The position numbers were made by a program, and so were the translations under genes. This document shows positions 1 through 10,439 of a DNA stretch of 64,000 bases, one piece after another. This stretch comes from Paralithodes platypus (Eukaryota > Arthropoda > Malacostraca > Decapoda > Lithodidae), in assembly GCA_032716605.1 (NCBI GenBank), contig CM064517.1, forward strand, positions 26,559,310 to 26,623,309, given 5' to 3'. A model generated the notes under the pieces. That model saw nothing but the letters and a program-made list of their open reading frames with translations, had not been told where the DNA came from and did not search any database. Within the stretch, counting starts at the first letter, position 1, and the number at the start of each line of letters is the position of its first letter.

Positions 1-293
1 TGTTATAACTGTGGCAAACCGGCTATCTCTATAATACCTGGTGTAGAGTGTTTGCCCTAAAAGAAAAAGTAGTATAGTACTAATGAAATAGTCAAAATCA
101 GGGGGTTGACAACTTCGGGAAGTCAATTTTGTAGTCAGAAGTTGAGTAGACAAAATCAGTTAGTTCAAATTGGGGAAGTCACATTTTGTTGTCGGATATT
201 GAAGAAGAAATCCATTAACTACGTCAAAAAGTATTGAAACATATTTAGCATGAGATAAAGTAAGGTTGAGCTCTGGGAGGCAGGGGACGCTCA

Positions 294-295
<2 letters not shown>
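1..295. other. AT-rich sequence, no gene seen
   Basis: I see no coding region or complete repeat. The segment has short internal similarities around GAAGTCA-type words (about 110-190), possibly a decayed repeat. Confidence 0.5.
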
Positions 296-340
<45 letters not shown>

Positions 341-380
341 CGCACACACACTCACTCACTCACTCTCTCTCCCCCCCCCC
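296..380. repeat. (CA)n-(CT)n microsatellite
   Basis: A run of CA with a few CG interruptions changes into CACT and then CT/C-rich sequence. Confidence 0.95.
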
Positions 381-558
381 TTATAACTCTCTCTCTCGTC
401 GTGACTCATTAACCCTACCACTACCTTCGCCCACCTGCCTCCCACTCTCACGCAACGCAACTTTTTACAACACCATTTTTTTTACGCATACTAGAGTCTT
501 AGATTAGGTTTTTTTGTGCTACCATATAACCTCCCTTTTCCGCTGTCTCGATCGTGTA

Positions 559-894
559 TTAAGGGGAGGTTTTTAGTTGATTCCCTAGACTTCCATCAAG
601 CTTAAAATTATTCCCCCTAGACCCCCTTTCAAGATAAATTTGTACATTTTTCGGTAGAAAAATTTCCCGGCCGAAGGCCGGTTCCCCTTAAATTACAGGC
701 TCGCTATCGCTCGCCAGGAAAAAATCGACACCTAAGTGGCACGAATGGTCTTAAAATTGACAGAAATGGGGCGAGGGTTCTTAAAATCGCCAAACTAATG
801 GGGCTAACGTCTTAACATCTCAAAAGCAATGGGGCTAAACATGAGGGAGAAAGGGGTCAAGAAAAAAGTCCCTCAAGTGGAAATCTCACCTTAA
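559..894 (-). mobile_element. TTAA-A MITE, full length
   Basis: Starts TTAAGGGGAGG and ends TCACCTTAA. The internal cassette (GGCGAGCGATAGCGAGCC, CCGGCC/GGCCGG hairpin, CATTTTTC/GAAAAATG hairpin) reads on the minus strand. It has no coding capacity, as expected of a non-autonomous element. TTAA target duplications are typical of piggyBac- and Kolobok-type transposons; I cannot decide which supplied the transposase. Its right TTAA (891-894) is also the left TTAA of the next element. Confidence 0.88.
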
Positions 895-1032
895 TCCCTT
901 CAACACTATAACGTACTTTGCATCGTGTTCTGGTTACCATTGGACGATTTTCTTCAGCTTACAATCTACCTCTAGGACTCCTGGCGGAAAGTGCGATCTC
1001 AATGTACCCTCTGAAAAACCCATAGTTCCTTC

Positions 1033-1248
1033 TTAACCCCTTCTGTACCGGAGACGTCTGTGAAGCTTTACTCGGGCTACTGTTAGAAGGTATTATTCAG
1101 TTTAAAAAAAAAAAGGCAGCAAGTAACAGGCTTGGGACTATCTGACTTAACCCTCTTGACTGCCACAGGTCCTTTCTAAACTGCACACAAGCATCTAAAT
1201 AAAGCTAGAAGACAATGAGAAAAGACGTCGCGGTACAGAAGGGGTTAA
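1033..1248. mobile_element. H3 palindromic MITE nested in H4
   Basis: Terminal inverted repeats TTAACCCCTTCTGTACCGG at left and CGGTACAGAAGGGGTTAA at right, with GACGTC just inside each. Length 216 bp including both TTAA. The TTAACCC terminus resembles piggyBac-type ends. Confidence 0.85.
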
Positions 1249-1550
1249 GGGGGTAGTACTCGCTTTTGCTGGACCCCCCTTCTCCCTCCTGTTTAGCATA
1301 TTAATTCTGAGGTTTTAAGATCGTTCGTTCCGTTAGTTTGGCGATTTTGAGACCTTTCGCCTCACTTTTTTTGTCAATATTAAGACCTTTCGTGCCCTTT
1401 AGGTGTCGATTTTTTCCTGGCGAGCGAAAGCGAGCCTCTATTTTAGAAGCAACCGGCCTTCGGCCGAGAAATTTTGCTACCGAAAAATTTACAAATTTGA
1501 TAAATTAATAAATAAATATATAGACCAAAAGCCAAGCACTATCCCCTTAA
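1245..1550 (+). mobile_element. TTAA-A MITE, variant B, nested at the same TTAA
   Basis: Starts TTAAGGGGGTAGTACTCG and ends CACTATCCCCTTAA. It carries the cassette with GCGAAAGCGAGCC and CCGGCCTTCGGCCGAG. Variant B has different terminal sequence from the main family (AAGCCAAGCACTA instead of AACAAACTAAATACC) but the same core. Confidence 0.85.
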
Positions 1551-1653
1551 ACTGCATAACGGCGTCTTGTTGGTGAAGGTGTTAATAGTTCCTTGCATAA
1601 GCGGGATTGGAACTCTTCTGGTGGACTATAGAGGGTATTAACCCTTCTGGAGT

Positions 1654-1815
1654 ATTGACCCCTTGAGGATCATGATGCGTTTACACAGTTTAGTCTGGCT
1701 ATTATGAGACCATTTTATTTTGCTTAGGAAGAACGTGTGGGAGCGAAAGAGTTCATTCAGATAGTATTTACTCCTTTGATTCCTAGATATCCTTCCTAAA
1801 TTGTTTATAATATAC
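1654..1815. mobile_element. H5 MITE, left part only
   Basis: CCCCTTGAGGATCATGATGC followed by TCTGGCTATTATGAGACCATTTT matches the H5 arm at 9013. The right arm is absent, and the sequence runs into a TA/GA microsatellite. Confidence 0.55.
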
Positions 1816-1949
<134 letters not shown>

Positions 1950-2045
1950 AAGTGTTGTGTCGGTAATAATTATGGCAGTTAGTAGTATCAGGTACACATG
2001 TGGCAGACTTCTTGTAGCTGGTGCTGTAAATGGGGCTGTAATTGC

Positions 2046-2100
2046 CAGGGTGTGTGTACAGTTGCCCACATAATGTCTGTTCCTCGTCGTGATCTTATGT
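2046..2100. mobile_element. Solo terminal repeat of Tc1-like MITE (family T1)
   Basis: TACAGTTGCCCACATAATG through CGTCGTGATCTTATGTAT is the left terminal repeat seen complete at 62395 and 63290. No partner arm lies directly downstream. Confidence 0.7.
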
Positions 2101-2192
2101 ATTTTGTTTTGATCTATGTGTGTGAAGGAGACAAAGGGCAAAGCTGATTGTAGCAAGTGTCTCCCCCCATTTTGAAAGAGTCACAGAGCAGA
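2100..2192 (-). mobile_element. LINE 3' tail fragment (family L4)
   Basis: On the minus strand this matches the 3' tails at 16670-16768 and 33170-33255: GAGACACTTGCTACA, then AGCTTTGCC and TTTGTCT, then an ACACACATAG-type end. No coding part remains. Confidence 0.6.
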
Positions 2193-2439
2193 AGTGTATG
2201 TTGTGGTGTATTTCAAAGAAGTGTGGTGTGCCTGTTTAGTGGATTAAAATTAATAGGAGGAGGAGGTGTTTGTGAGAGCCAGCTGGATTACTCTCTGTGT
2301 AGGTGAGACTCAAACCGACACAGAGAAGGAGGCTAGACAAATGAAACAGGGGTTCCAGCAACTCCCTATCACATGCCTATGAGGCCTCCGCTGGGTATTG
2401 CCCTGCTTGGTTGGTGTCTATTGGAAGTAGTATAGTAGT
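2193..2439. other. Unassigned sequence
   Basis: No gene or recognised repeat seen. Confidence 0.4.
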
Positions 2440-2612
2440 CAAGTAGTATAAATGAATTGTGAGTGTTGTTTATTTTAATTAACAGTTTATTAATCAGATG
2501 AGTCAACCACTGCATAAGAAACTACACTCGTAATTCAATCATGCACGGTATACATGTATTTCTATGTATAAGTTCACGGAGAGCAACCGAACTTATGTGG
2601 GCAACTGTGCAT
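2440..2612. mobile_element. T1 Tc1-like MITE, left end missing
   Basis: The interior (AACAGTTTATTAATCAGATGAG...CACTGCATAAGAA...CAATCATGCAC) and right terminal repeat ending ACTTATGTGGGCAACTGTG align with the complete copies near 62.4 and 63.3 kb. The left 45 bp are not present. Confidence 0.7.
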
Positions 2613-2636
2613 GTGTTGTTATTTGGTTTGTGTTGT

Positions 2637-2795
2637 GGTAATACTAGTAGTGGTAGTGGTAGTAGTAGTAATAGTGGTAGCAGTGTTTTGGTAGTAGCAG
2701 TAGTAGTAATAGTGGTAGCAGTGTTGTGGTAGTAGTAGTAATACTGGTAGCAGTGTTGTGGTTGTAGTACTAGTAGTGTTAGTGGTAGCGACTTT
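2637..2795. repeat. (GTA)n/(TAG)n degenerate trinucleotide array
   Basis: Repeated TAGTAGTGGTAG and TAGCAGTGTTGTGG modules; it yields a Ser/Val-rich false ORF. Confidence 0.85.
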
Positions 2796-2880
2796 CACCC
2801 CTTGTTTGGGTGTGGTGGTGGAGTGATGGTCACCTGGCTGTCTCTTGTATTACTAGTACCTCTCACTTTAACTACCTCTA

Positions 2881-2881
2881 G

Positions 2882-2938
<57 letters not shown>

Positions 2939-2966
2939 CAGTATGTGTGTGTGTGTGTGTGTGTGT
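2881..2966. repeat. (CT)n-(TA)n-(GT)n compound microsatellite
   Basis: Three adjacent dinucleotide runs separated by only a few bases (TTTGCAGTA before the GT run). Confidence 0.95.
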
Positions 2967-3204
2967 ACGATTATAAGCATTTACAGTTGTTTTCAGTATC
3001 TCACTTTCCTCCTTCCATGCTGTTTCTCTCTTATATGCACCCGACACACACTCCCTCTCTTATATGCACCCGACACACACTCCCTCTCACCAGTTTACCT
3101 ATCCACACGTATAAAGAGACTTAACCTAACTTTGAGGTCTTTAGACGTACCCCCTCCCCCCTCACACACACAACTAGAGGAGCAATGTGAACAATTACAT
3201 TTTT

Positions 3205-3262
3205 TTTTTTTTAGGTTAGGTAAAGCGAGGTTAGGTTAGGTGAAGTGAGGTCAGGTTAGGGT
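3205..3262. repeat. Degenerate TTAGG-like patch
   Basis: AGGTTAGGTAAAGCGAGGTT and following AGGTTAGGTGAAG units; TTAGG is the usual arthropod telomere motif. It is too short and irregular to be a true telomeric array. Confidence 0.5.
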
Positions 3263-3740
3263 TCTTTTCCCTTTCTCTTTCCGCTTCTCCTCTCTTCTTA
3301 TCTCCTCTATTTAGATTTTTGTTTTCTTTTTTTGTTTCCCCTCTCCTCTCTTCTCATCTCCTCTCTTTAGTTCTTTTCTCTTTTTTTTATTGTAACTGGA
3401 AACTGACCGACCGACCACCGATCAATCCGTCTCTAATATACCACATTGAAAACTAACATCATGTGGATAACGATAGAAAAGAAAAAAGATGAATAGATAA
3501 TTTAATAATATTCCAAATTTAAGGCTAACATCATGAGGACAACGATAGAAAAAGAGAGAAGATAAGGATGAAGGATTAACTCGAGAATGAGGATTGATTG
3601 AACATAATACCCTGGCTGTTGTTGGCTATTGTACAGATCCTGCGATAAGTTTGTACCATACTCGTCCATGACCGCTTGACGTGTGTGATAAGTTTGTACC
3701 TCAGCTAAGTGCGCCACGGTACACTCAAAACCAATAGTTC
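3263..3740. other. Pyrimidine-rich then unassigned sequence
   Basis: CTCCTCTCTTCT-type stretches repeat at about 3270-3380. An approximate direct repeat (AACATCATG-GA-AACGATAGAAAA) occurs at about 3457 and 3527. I see no gene. Confidence 0.5.
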
Positions 3741-3764
3741 CCGGATATATATATATATATATAT

Positions 3765-4191
3765 TCTATTCATTGTTTGCATACTTCGTCATTTTCCACA
3801 ATTGAATTACATTATTTATCTGTCAACATGGCCTGAGGTAGTTCAGGTTTGGCAGGTGTCTGGGTTCACAGTACACCTTACACACAAAAAGGAGAGTCCT
3901 CACTATTTCAGAAAGTGGTATTAGCATATTTATTGTGTCGGGCGCATTGTAAAACTCTAGACAATTCCAGATAAAGGTGCTGTATAACGTAGCAGGAGGG
4001 TTTGAGGCACCTTGTTTACCTGGTGAGTTTTACCTGCGTTTGAGACTAGCCTAAGTGACGCGGAGATTTTTATGTATTTGTTTATTAAAATATTTATCTC
4101 TATATTTATTTGTACTTTAGTATTATTAGTATGGTTTTTCTTTTATTTAATTATTTATTCATATATACTGTATATATTTATATATATTTTT
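3765..4191. other. Unassigned AT-rich sequence
   Basis: No supported gene; short weak reading frames only. Confidence 0.45.
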
Positions 4192-4335
4192 TGTTTCTTC
4201 CCTAGACCTTCATCAAGCTTGTAAAAATACCCCCACGACCCCCCTTCGAGGCAAATTTTTACCTTTTTCGGTAGAAAAAGATTCCGGTCGAAGGCCACTT
4301 CTTCTTAAAGTACAGGCTCGCTATCTCTCGCCATA
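4192..4335 (-). mobile_element. TTAA-A MITE, truncated
   Basis: Has the CCTAGACCTTCATCAAGCTT segment, both core hairpin regions (the first one decayed, CCGGTCGAAGGCCAC) and GCTCGCTATCTCTCGCC. It ends abruptly after the cassette. Confidence 0.75.
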
Positions 4336-4465
4336 CCAGTCCGATACCAGTGCAAAATATTCCAGAAATGTTGCCAGAAATGTTTTGATCATCGAATGTT
4401 GACTATAAAAGCTCTTGTGTGATACCGGCTTAATGCTCCAGTGTTTCTCATTGCAATTACAACAA

Positions 4466-4695
4466 CTATAGTCTGTTTATTTTATTTTTTCCAGCTGACG
4501 ATAAATTACCGGTACCATGTTCCGATCTTGTTTGCTCGCATAGTTCGATGATTTGTTAGCTAAATTGGTTGTAAATTATGAAATGTTTGCATTAATATGA
4601 CGCATAGCAATATCAAATTTATTAACTAATAATAATCGACACATCAACTGCTAAAACATTGAATTAACCATCTGCTGAAATATAACCGACTATAG
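4466..4695. mobile_element. H8 foldback MITE (CTATAG ends), divergent copy
   Basis: Begins CTATAGTCTGTTTATTTTA with CCAGCTGACGATAAATT, and ends CATCTGCTGAAATATAACCG then ACTATAG. Termini match the H8 elements at 37255 and 60474; the interior is diverged. Confidence 0.55.
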
Positions 4696-5040
4696 TGTAT
4701 CGTTTTGACTGGGTAGGAAGGAATGACCTAGATGTGTGTGAATTTGTGTTTTGTCTGTGTGTGTTCGTTGTTTTATGTTGTGTTTTGTGTTTTCCCTATT
4801 CTTGCTCTGTCTTGAGTCGGCCACCCCCCAAAAAAAGAAAACAACAGGAAAAGAGGGGGAAAAAATAGGAAAAGTTGGGATTGGGCCAGAGTAAATAGAT
4901 AGATAGGAAGTAATACGGCCAAACAATAGTAATTACCACCGACAATGATGGAATTTGTCTGGGATTACGAGCCTTAGTCTCAAAGATAGAATACCCAACT
5001 CTAGGAAACTAATTTTCAATTGTATCTTAACAAATAAAGA
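4696..5040. other. Unassigned sequence
   Basis: GT-rich then purine-rich tract; no supported gene. Confidence 0.4.
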
Positions 5041-5083
<43 letters not shown>

Positions 5084-5105
5084 GGTATATATATATAATA
5101 TAAAT
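5041..5105. repeat. (TA)n microsatellite
   Basis: TA run broken once by CGG. Confidence 0.95.
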
Positions 5106-5425
5106 TATATATACAAATATAAATAACATGTACCGTTTAGGCCTATATAAAAAATAAAAAAAATCTTGAAGTATCTAGTTTCTCAAATCTAACTTCAGGA
5201 TCGCTATCGAATTGCTTTCATTTGGGGTTGCTCAATGTTTATATTTTACGGTTGGGAAACAAGCAATACATTTTGTATTTGGTAAAAATTACATAAACAA
5301 ACCAAGTTGGAGTCATGCATGCTATGATACAGTACTAATATAGGAAATGTCAGCGCCATAGATTAATAATGATGATGTATATCGGTATGTAGGAGGGTTT
5401 ACACTCCAAACACAAATATGGCCTG
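5106..5425. other. Unassigned sequence
   Basis: No gene or known repeat recognised. Confidence 0.4.
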
Positions 5426-5798
5426 TTAAGGGGGTAAGGTTCGCTTTTTCTGGACCCCCTTCTCCCTCATGTTTAGCATATATATTAGTTTTGAGGTTTT
5501 AAGACTTTCGTTCCGTTAGTTTGGCGATTTTGAGACATTTCGCCTCATTTTTGTATCAATATTAAGACCTTCCGTGCCCTTTAGTTGTCGATTTTTTCAT
5601 GGCGAGCGAAAGCGAGCCTCTAATTTTTTAAGGAATCGGCCTTCGGCCGGGACATTTTTCTATCGAAAAATGTACAAATTTATCTTGAAAGGGTGTCTAG
5701 GTGGTGTTTTTCTAAGCTTGATGGAGGTATAACGAAGAAAATCTAAAATAAATGAATAATTAAATATATAGACCCAAAACCAAGCACTACCCCCTTAA
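5426..5798 (+). mobile_element. TTAA-A MITE, variant B, full length
   Basis: TTAAGGGGGTAAGGTTCGC at left and CAAGCACTACCCCCTTAA at right. The core has CGGCCTTCGGCCGG and CATTTTTCTATCGAAAAATG. It shares the GTTTTAAGACTTTCGTTCCG motifs with the copy at 1245. Confidence 0.9.
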
Positions 5799-5826
5799 GG
5801 GGAAGAGGAAAGCCTGATGTTGAGTG

Positions 5827-5972
5827 TTGTAGGAGTGTGTGGGAGGGACAGGATAAGGGGAGGGTGATAAAGTCAAGTGGTAGTGGGCATGGTAAGGGGA
5901 GGGTGATAAAGTGTGTGGGAGGGACAGGATAAGGGGAGGGTGATAAAGTCAAGTGGTAGTGGGCATGGCAAG
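5827..5972. repeat. Tandem duplication, two units
   Basis: GTGTGTGGGAGGGACAGG followed by AGTCAAGTGGTAGTGGGCATGG occurs twice, spaced about 80 bp, with an extra partial GGGGAGGGTGATAAAG unit between. Confidence 0.8.
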
Positions 5973-6140
5973 GATGTGGGCCAACCAATGTAGTAAGTCA
6001 ATACATAAAAACGTCGCCGGTATAGAAGAGGTTAAGGACGGGGTGAACGGCACTGATAAGGCTGATAACAACATGGGCGTGGGCGTAGCAAAGGGTGAGG
6101 CGAGGTGGGATAAATGGTTTTATTTATTATTGAATTCAAT

Positions 6141-6475
6141 TTAAGGGGGGATGGGCGTATTTATTTGCGCATTTATTGATATATTTATTATTATATTACT
6201 TTCCTTCCTAGACCTCAATCAAGCTTTAAAAAAACAAAAAAAACAAGACCCTCCTTTAAGATTAATTTGTACATTTTTCGATAGAAAAATTCCCCGGCCA
6301 AAGGCCGGTTCCTCTCAAATTACAGGTTCGCTATCGCTCGCCAGAAAAATATCGACACCTAAATAACACGAAGACTCTTAATAGTGATACAGAAATGTGG
6401 CGAATGTCTGAAAAAAAAAACGGGGCTAAACACGAGGAAGAAGAGGGTCCAGAAAAGCGACTTATCTCCCCTTAA
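6141..6475 (-). mobile_element. TTAA-A MITE, full length
   Basis: TTAAGGGGGGATGGG at left and CTTATCTCCCCTTAA at right. The minus-strand cassette is present with CCGGCCAAAGGCCGG and TTTTTCGATAGAAAAATT. Confidence 0.85.
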
Positions 6476-6796
6476 TGTTGTTTCTTCTTTATACCATCTC
6501 TCCACCTTATTTTATTTTATTTTATTTTTTTATGCTCGTCTTGCTCTCCTGGTTCTATATAATGTGCTTACGTTTTTGAGGTGCTGTACTATCGGTGGCA
6601 AACGTCTTATCGCCTCCCCTGCCTAACAGCTCAAACCCCTTCTCTCCCCCATCACCCTGGGTCTACGCCCTCACAACCACTCACCTCGTAGTGTGCCATC
6701 TGGTGGTAGAAATGTCCACGTTTTGTACACTTATCATTTTTTGAGGTTATGAATATCATGGGTCACAGTGAGGCAGAAGAGGCGCCTCGACAGGAC
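6476..6796. other. Unassigned sequence
   Basis: Short TTTTA repeats near 6510; no gene seen. Confidence 0.4.
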
Positions 6797-6885
6797 TTTT
6801 GCCGCCAACTGTACATATATATAGTTTTGCCGCCAACTGTACATATATGTATAGTTTTGCCGCCAACTGTACATATATATAGTTT
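6797..6885. repeat. Three tandem units of about 30 bp
   Basis: TTTTGCCGCCAACTGTACAT followed by ATATAG-type spacer, three times in a row. Confidence 0.9.
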
Positions 6886-7100
6886 TGTATAATTTTCGAT
6901 TGTGTGGTAAAATCAACCATTTGTTAATATGTTTAGCTTTTTTATTTGTATTGTTTAAACGATTGGTTTTGAGGCCAGTGGGTTATTTCTCCGTATTTGG
7001 GAGCTATCTGTTTGACTTGTTGTATTAACTAATTGTCAAATGATAAAATATACTACAATAGAACACAAAACATGGACGGCGCTGCTTTTTCCCTATTATT

Positions 7101-7102
<2 letters not shown>

Positions 7103-7189
<87 letters not shown>

Positions 7190-7190
7190 C
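7103..7190. repeat. (TA)n-(GT)n microsatellite
   Basis: Long TA run followed by a short GT run. Confidence 0.95.
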
Positions 7191-7276
7191 GCACACCTTC
7201 ATTCTCTAGTTAAAGTGGTAAAGATCTGTGGTTGTAGGTGGTGTGAGTAATAGATTGTGTGTTGTGTAGTGTGAGG

Positions 7277-7602
7277 TTAAGGGGAGATCTCCACTTGAGG
7301 GAGTTTTTTCATGACCCCCTTCTCCCTCATGGTTAGCCCCATTGCTTTTGATATTATAAGACGTTCGCCCCATTAGTTTAGCGATTTTAAGAACTTTCAC
7401 CCCATATTAAGACCTTTCGTGCCATTCAGGTGTCGATTTTATCCTGGCGAGCGATAGCGAGCCTGTAATTTAAGAGGAACCGGCCTTCGGCCGGGACATT
7501 TTTCTACCGAAAAATGTACTAATTTATCTTGAAAGGGACTCAAGGGGGTGTAATTTTAAGCTTGATGGAGGTCTAGGGAACAAACTAAATACCTCCCCTT
7601 AA
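7277..7602 (+). mobile_element. TTAA-A MITE, subfamily A1
   Basis: TTAAGGGGAGATCTCCACTT at left and AAATACCTCCCCTTAA at right. It shares with 26467 and 35741 a short internal deletion (CACCCCATATTAAGACC), so these three form one recent subfamily. Confidence 0.93.
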
Positions 7603-7621
7603 GCTGACGTAAGTGAGGGTA

Positions 7622-7825
7622 TTAACTCTTTCTGTACCGGCGACGTCTTATTAATTTATTCTAGCTGTATTTAGGCGATTTTGTGCAATTTAAGAAGGAT
7701 CTGTGGTAGTGAAAAGAGTTACGTGAGATACTTCGAAGCCTATTAATTGCTGGAGGCCTGCAAAAAATCGTCACAATATAGCTATAATAAAATATAAAAG
7801 CCATCGCCGTTACAGAATGGGTTAA
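7622..7825. mobile_element. H3 palindromic MITE
   Basis: TTAACTCTTTCTGTACCGG at left and CGCCGTTACAGAATGGGTTAA at right (CGACGTC inside the left end). The arms carry the conserved GGCGATTTTGTGCA and GAAGGATCTGTGGTAG words. Confidence 0.8.
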
Positions 7826-8048
7826 CACTGCTGGCTGAAGAACAACAGAGAGGGCGTTGGTGGACTCTCTGGGTACGTGTCCAGGGTATTAGTCCATGGG
7901 CGTGGATGGGTAAGGCGAGAGATGGGCGGGTCTCTCCGGATGGGTGCATAGTTTGGGAGGGTGGGTGGGGGTGGGGGCCAGAAGGCGAGGGTACTTCACA
8001 TGTCCACTTTTTTCCTTGGTAATACATGTCTTTACATCTGGAAATGAT

Positions 8049-8051
<3 letters not shown>

Positions 8052-8113
<62 letters not shown>
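8052..8113. repeat. (TA)n-(GA)n microsatellite
   Basis: Adjacent dinucleotide runs. Confidence 0.95.
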
Positions 8114-8239
8114 TATATAATTGATCATATTTAGTATTTTGTTGCTAGTGTCTTGTACCGTTTAGGTGGTTTTTAAACTTAGTCTACAAACACCTTGTTA
8201 CTTATATCTAAAATAAATTTTAAGCATGACCGTATGACA

Positions 8240-8395
8240 CCCACATTATTTATCACGGTGTTTGATGATAATGAATATGGTAATAATAATGTTGGTGGTA
8301 AAGGAAATGATGATGGCCAAGATGATGATGATAATGGTGATGTAATAATGATGATACCGTGATAGTAGTGATGATGATGATGCTAATGGACCCGG
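8240..8395. repeat. (GAT)n-rich degenerate array
   Basis: Repeated GATGATGATG and AATAATGTTGG motifs. Confidence 0.7.
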
Positions 8396-8569
8396 AGTAC
8401 CTGTGTGAGGGTGGAGTAGTGTGTCTGTATATGTGCCCTGGTGACAAGATGGCTGGTGACAAGCATAGATAGTGATGATGATGATGATAATGATGCTACC
8501 TTACTGTACTCTGGTGTGCGAAAAATATGGAGGAGGAGGATTTGGGACGGTCAGGGTCGGTGAGGACAA

Positions 8570-8915
8570 AGATAAAGTGGGAGGAGAGAGGAGTACAAAG
8601 TGGGTGGAGTGAGGAGTATAAAGTGGGTGGAGTTAGAAGTACGAAGTGGGTGCAGTGAGGAGTACAAGGTGGGTGGAGTGAGAAGTATAAAGTGGGTGGA
8701 GTTAGAAGTACGAAGTGGGTGCAGTGAGGAGTACAAAGTGGGTGGAGTGAAGAGTACAAAGTGGGTGGAGTGAAGAGTACAAAGTGGGTGGAGTGAAGAG
8801 TACAAAGTGGGTGGAGTGAGGCGTATAAAGTGGGTGGAGTTAGGAGTATGAAGTGGGTGCAGGGAGGAGTACAAAGTGGGTGGAGTCAGGAGTACAAAGT
8901 GGGTGGAGTGAGTAC
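8570..8915. repeat. 23-bp minisatellite, about 14 units
   Basis: The unit reads about AAAGTGGGTGGAGTGAGGAG plus TAC. Unit variants (TAGAAGTACGAAGTGGGTGC) recur as a block, showing multi-unit duplication. Confidence 0.93.
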
Positions 8916-9102
8916 TGGTATTGTACTGTCGAAGTATAGCGGTCGCGTGATGGTACAGTCCTTGGAGGTAGTTCGTGAGCCATGTCTTTGAACTATGGTA
9001 CCGGTATGTGTTTTAACCTCTTGAGGATCATGACGCATTTTGACAGTTTATTCTGGCTATAATTAGACGATTTTAGACAGCTTAGGAAGGATCTGTGGGA
9101 AT

Positions 9103-9456
9103 TTAGGGGGGATGGTCGGCTTTCTGGCGCCCCTTTTCCCTCGTGTTTAGCCCCATTAGTTTTGATATTTTAAGACGTTCGGCCCATTAGTTTGGCGAAT
9201 TGACCACCTTTCACCCCATTTTGTTGTAAATTTTTAAGACCTTTCGTGCCATTTAGGTGTCGATTTTTGCCTGGCGAGCGATAGCGAGCCTGTAGTTTTA
9301 AGAGGAAGTGGCCTTCGTCTAGGACATTTTCTACCGAAAAATTTACAAATGTACAAGGGGTGTTCTTTTTCAGCTTGACGGAGGTCTAGCGAGGAAACTA
9401 ACAAATAATTGAATAAATAAATAAATAGACCAAAAAAATAGCCACTACTCCCTTAA
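9103..9456 (+). mobile_element. TTAA-A MITE nested in H5
   Basis: The left terminus has mutated to TTTAGGGGGGATGG. The cassette is present with a decayed first hairpin (GTGGCCTTCGTCTAGG). The right terminal block ATAGCCACTACTCCCTTAA is the unit amplified in the adjacent array. Confidence 0.8.
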
Positions 9457-9726
9457 AAATAGCCACTACTCCCTTAAACATAGCCACTACTCCCTTAAAA
9501 ATAGCCACTACTCCCTTAAAATAGCCACTACTCCCTTAAAAATAGCCACTACTCCCTTAAAATGGCCACTACTCCCTTACAAATAGCCACTACTCCCTTA
9601 AAATAGCCACTACTCCCTTAAAAATAGCCACTACTCCCATAAAATAGCCACTACTCCCTTAAAATAGCCACTACTCCCTTAAAAATAGCCACTACTCCCT
9701 TAAAAATAGCCACTACCTTAAAAAGG
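9433..9726. repeat. 20-21 bp minisatellite made from a MITE end, about 14 units
   Basis: The unit is AAAATAGCCACTACTCCCTT with A-number variation and occasional ACAAATAG or ATGGCC variants. Each unit ends at the MITE terminus (CCCTTAA). Confidence 0.93.
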
Positions 9727-9838
9727 TGAAGACTACGTCGATTCAACCACTTCCAAATGCCCTTACTAATCTGAATAAAATTGTCTAATAATAGCCAGAA
9801 TAATCTGTCTAAATGCGTCACAATCTTCAAAGGGTTAA

Positions 9839-10182
9839 CGTATTATAAGTTTGTATGATCTTCACAGTTTGACTTGAACTGTTTCACTTCTCTGGAGAAA
9901 AATGATCACGAACAGAGAGTACAGAGGATACCCTGAGAAGAGGATAGATATTAATGAGAGTATCAGGGATGGGAGGATAGGGGAGCGAAGGGAGCCAGTA
10001 CGAGATAATGGGGAGATGGGGTGATAGTATGGAACGGGGAGATGGGGGTGATAAGCATGGGAGAGGTCTAAGGCTAAGGTGACACATACAACGACCACAA
10101 CAACCTTTACTTTCTGCTCTTATGTTTCACCTAATTAATCTTCCATGTCGACTGTCTCCCTCTTTCTACTGTTAGCCACCAT

Positions 10183-10185
<3 letters not shown>
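9839..10185. other. Unassigned sequence
   Basis: Purine-rich GGGGAGATGGGG motifs near 10000-10060; no supported gene. Confidence 0.4.
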
Positions 10186-10219
<34 letters not shown>

Positions 10220-10340
10220 GATTGATTGATTTTTATTGCCAATTGTGTACATACATAATATACAATAATACATCATAATACATATATTTGAATGATTGGC
10301 ATATATAGCTAGCTAATCAGAGAGAGAGAGAGAGAGAGGG
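10186..10340. repeat. Two (AG)n runs around a TGAT-rich insert
   Basis: AG runs at 10186-10212 and 10319-10338 enclose TTGATTGATTGATTTTTATT and AT-rich sequence, resembling a retroelement tail inserted in a microsatellite. Confidence 0.6.
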
Positions 10341-10439
10341 GGGGGAGGGGGTATATAATCTGCTTTAAATAACAAATGAAAGGAGGAGGAGAAAGGTATG
10401 GAACAGCGAAGGAGAAGGTGAAGGAAGGAAGATAGGGGA

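Larger units (their letters stand above)
891..1585. mobile_element. H4 palindromic MITE carrying two nested MITEs
   Basis: The left arm at 891-1036 starts TTAATCCCTTCAACAC and matches the H4 family (TTCTGGTTACCATT..., see 60936-61146). It breaks at CTTC-TTAA. After two inserted elements it resumes at 1547 with TTAAACTGCATAA, exactly where an uninterrupted H4 copy continues, and ends GGTGTTAA at 1582-1585. About 40 bp of the right arm is missing. Confidence 0.75.
9013..9838. mobile_element. H5 palindromic MITE interrupted by a TTAA-A copy
   Basis: The left arm starts TTAACCTCTTGAGGATCATG and the right arm ends AATCTTCAAAGGGTTAA. Arms are inverted (left TTCTGGCTATAATTAGACGA, right TAATAGCCAGAATAATCTG). 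The insertion sits between GGATCTGTGGGAAT and the right arm at about 9727. Confidence 0.8.

Noticed and set aside
8551..8874. 107-codon Thr/Ser/Pro/His-rich frame on the minus strand
   Set aside because: Produced by the 23-bp minisatellite; several frames are open together.
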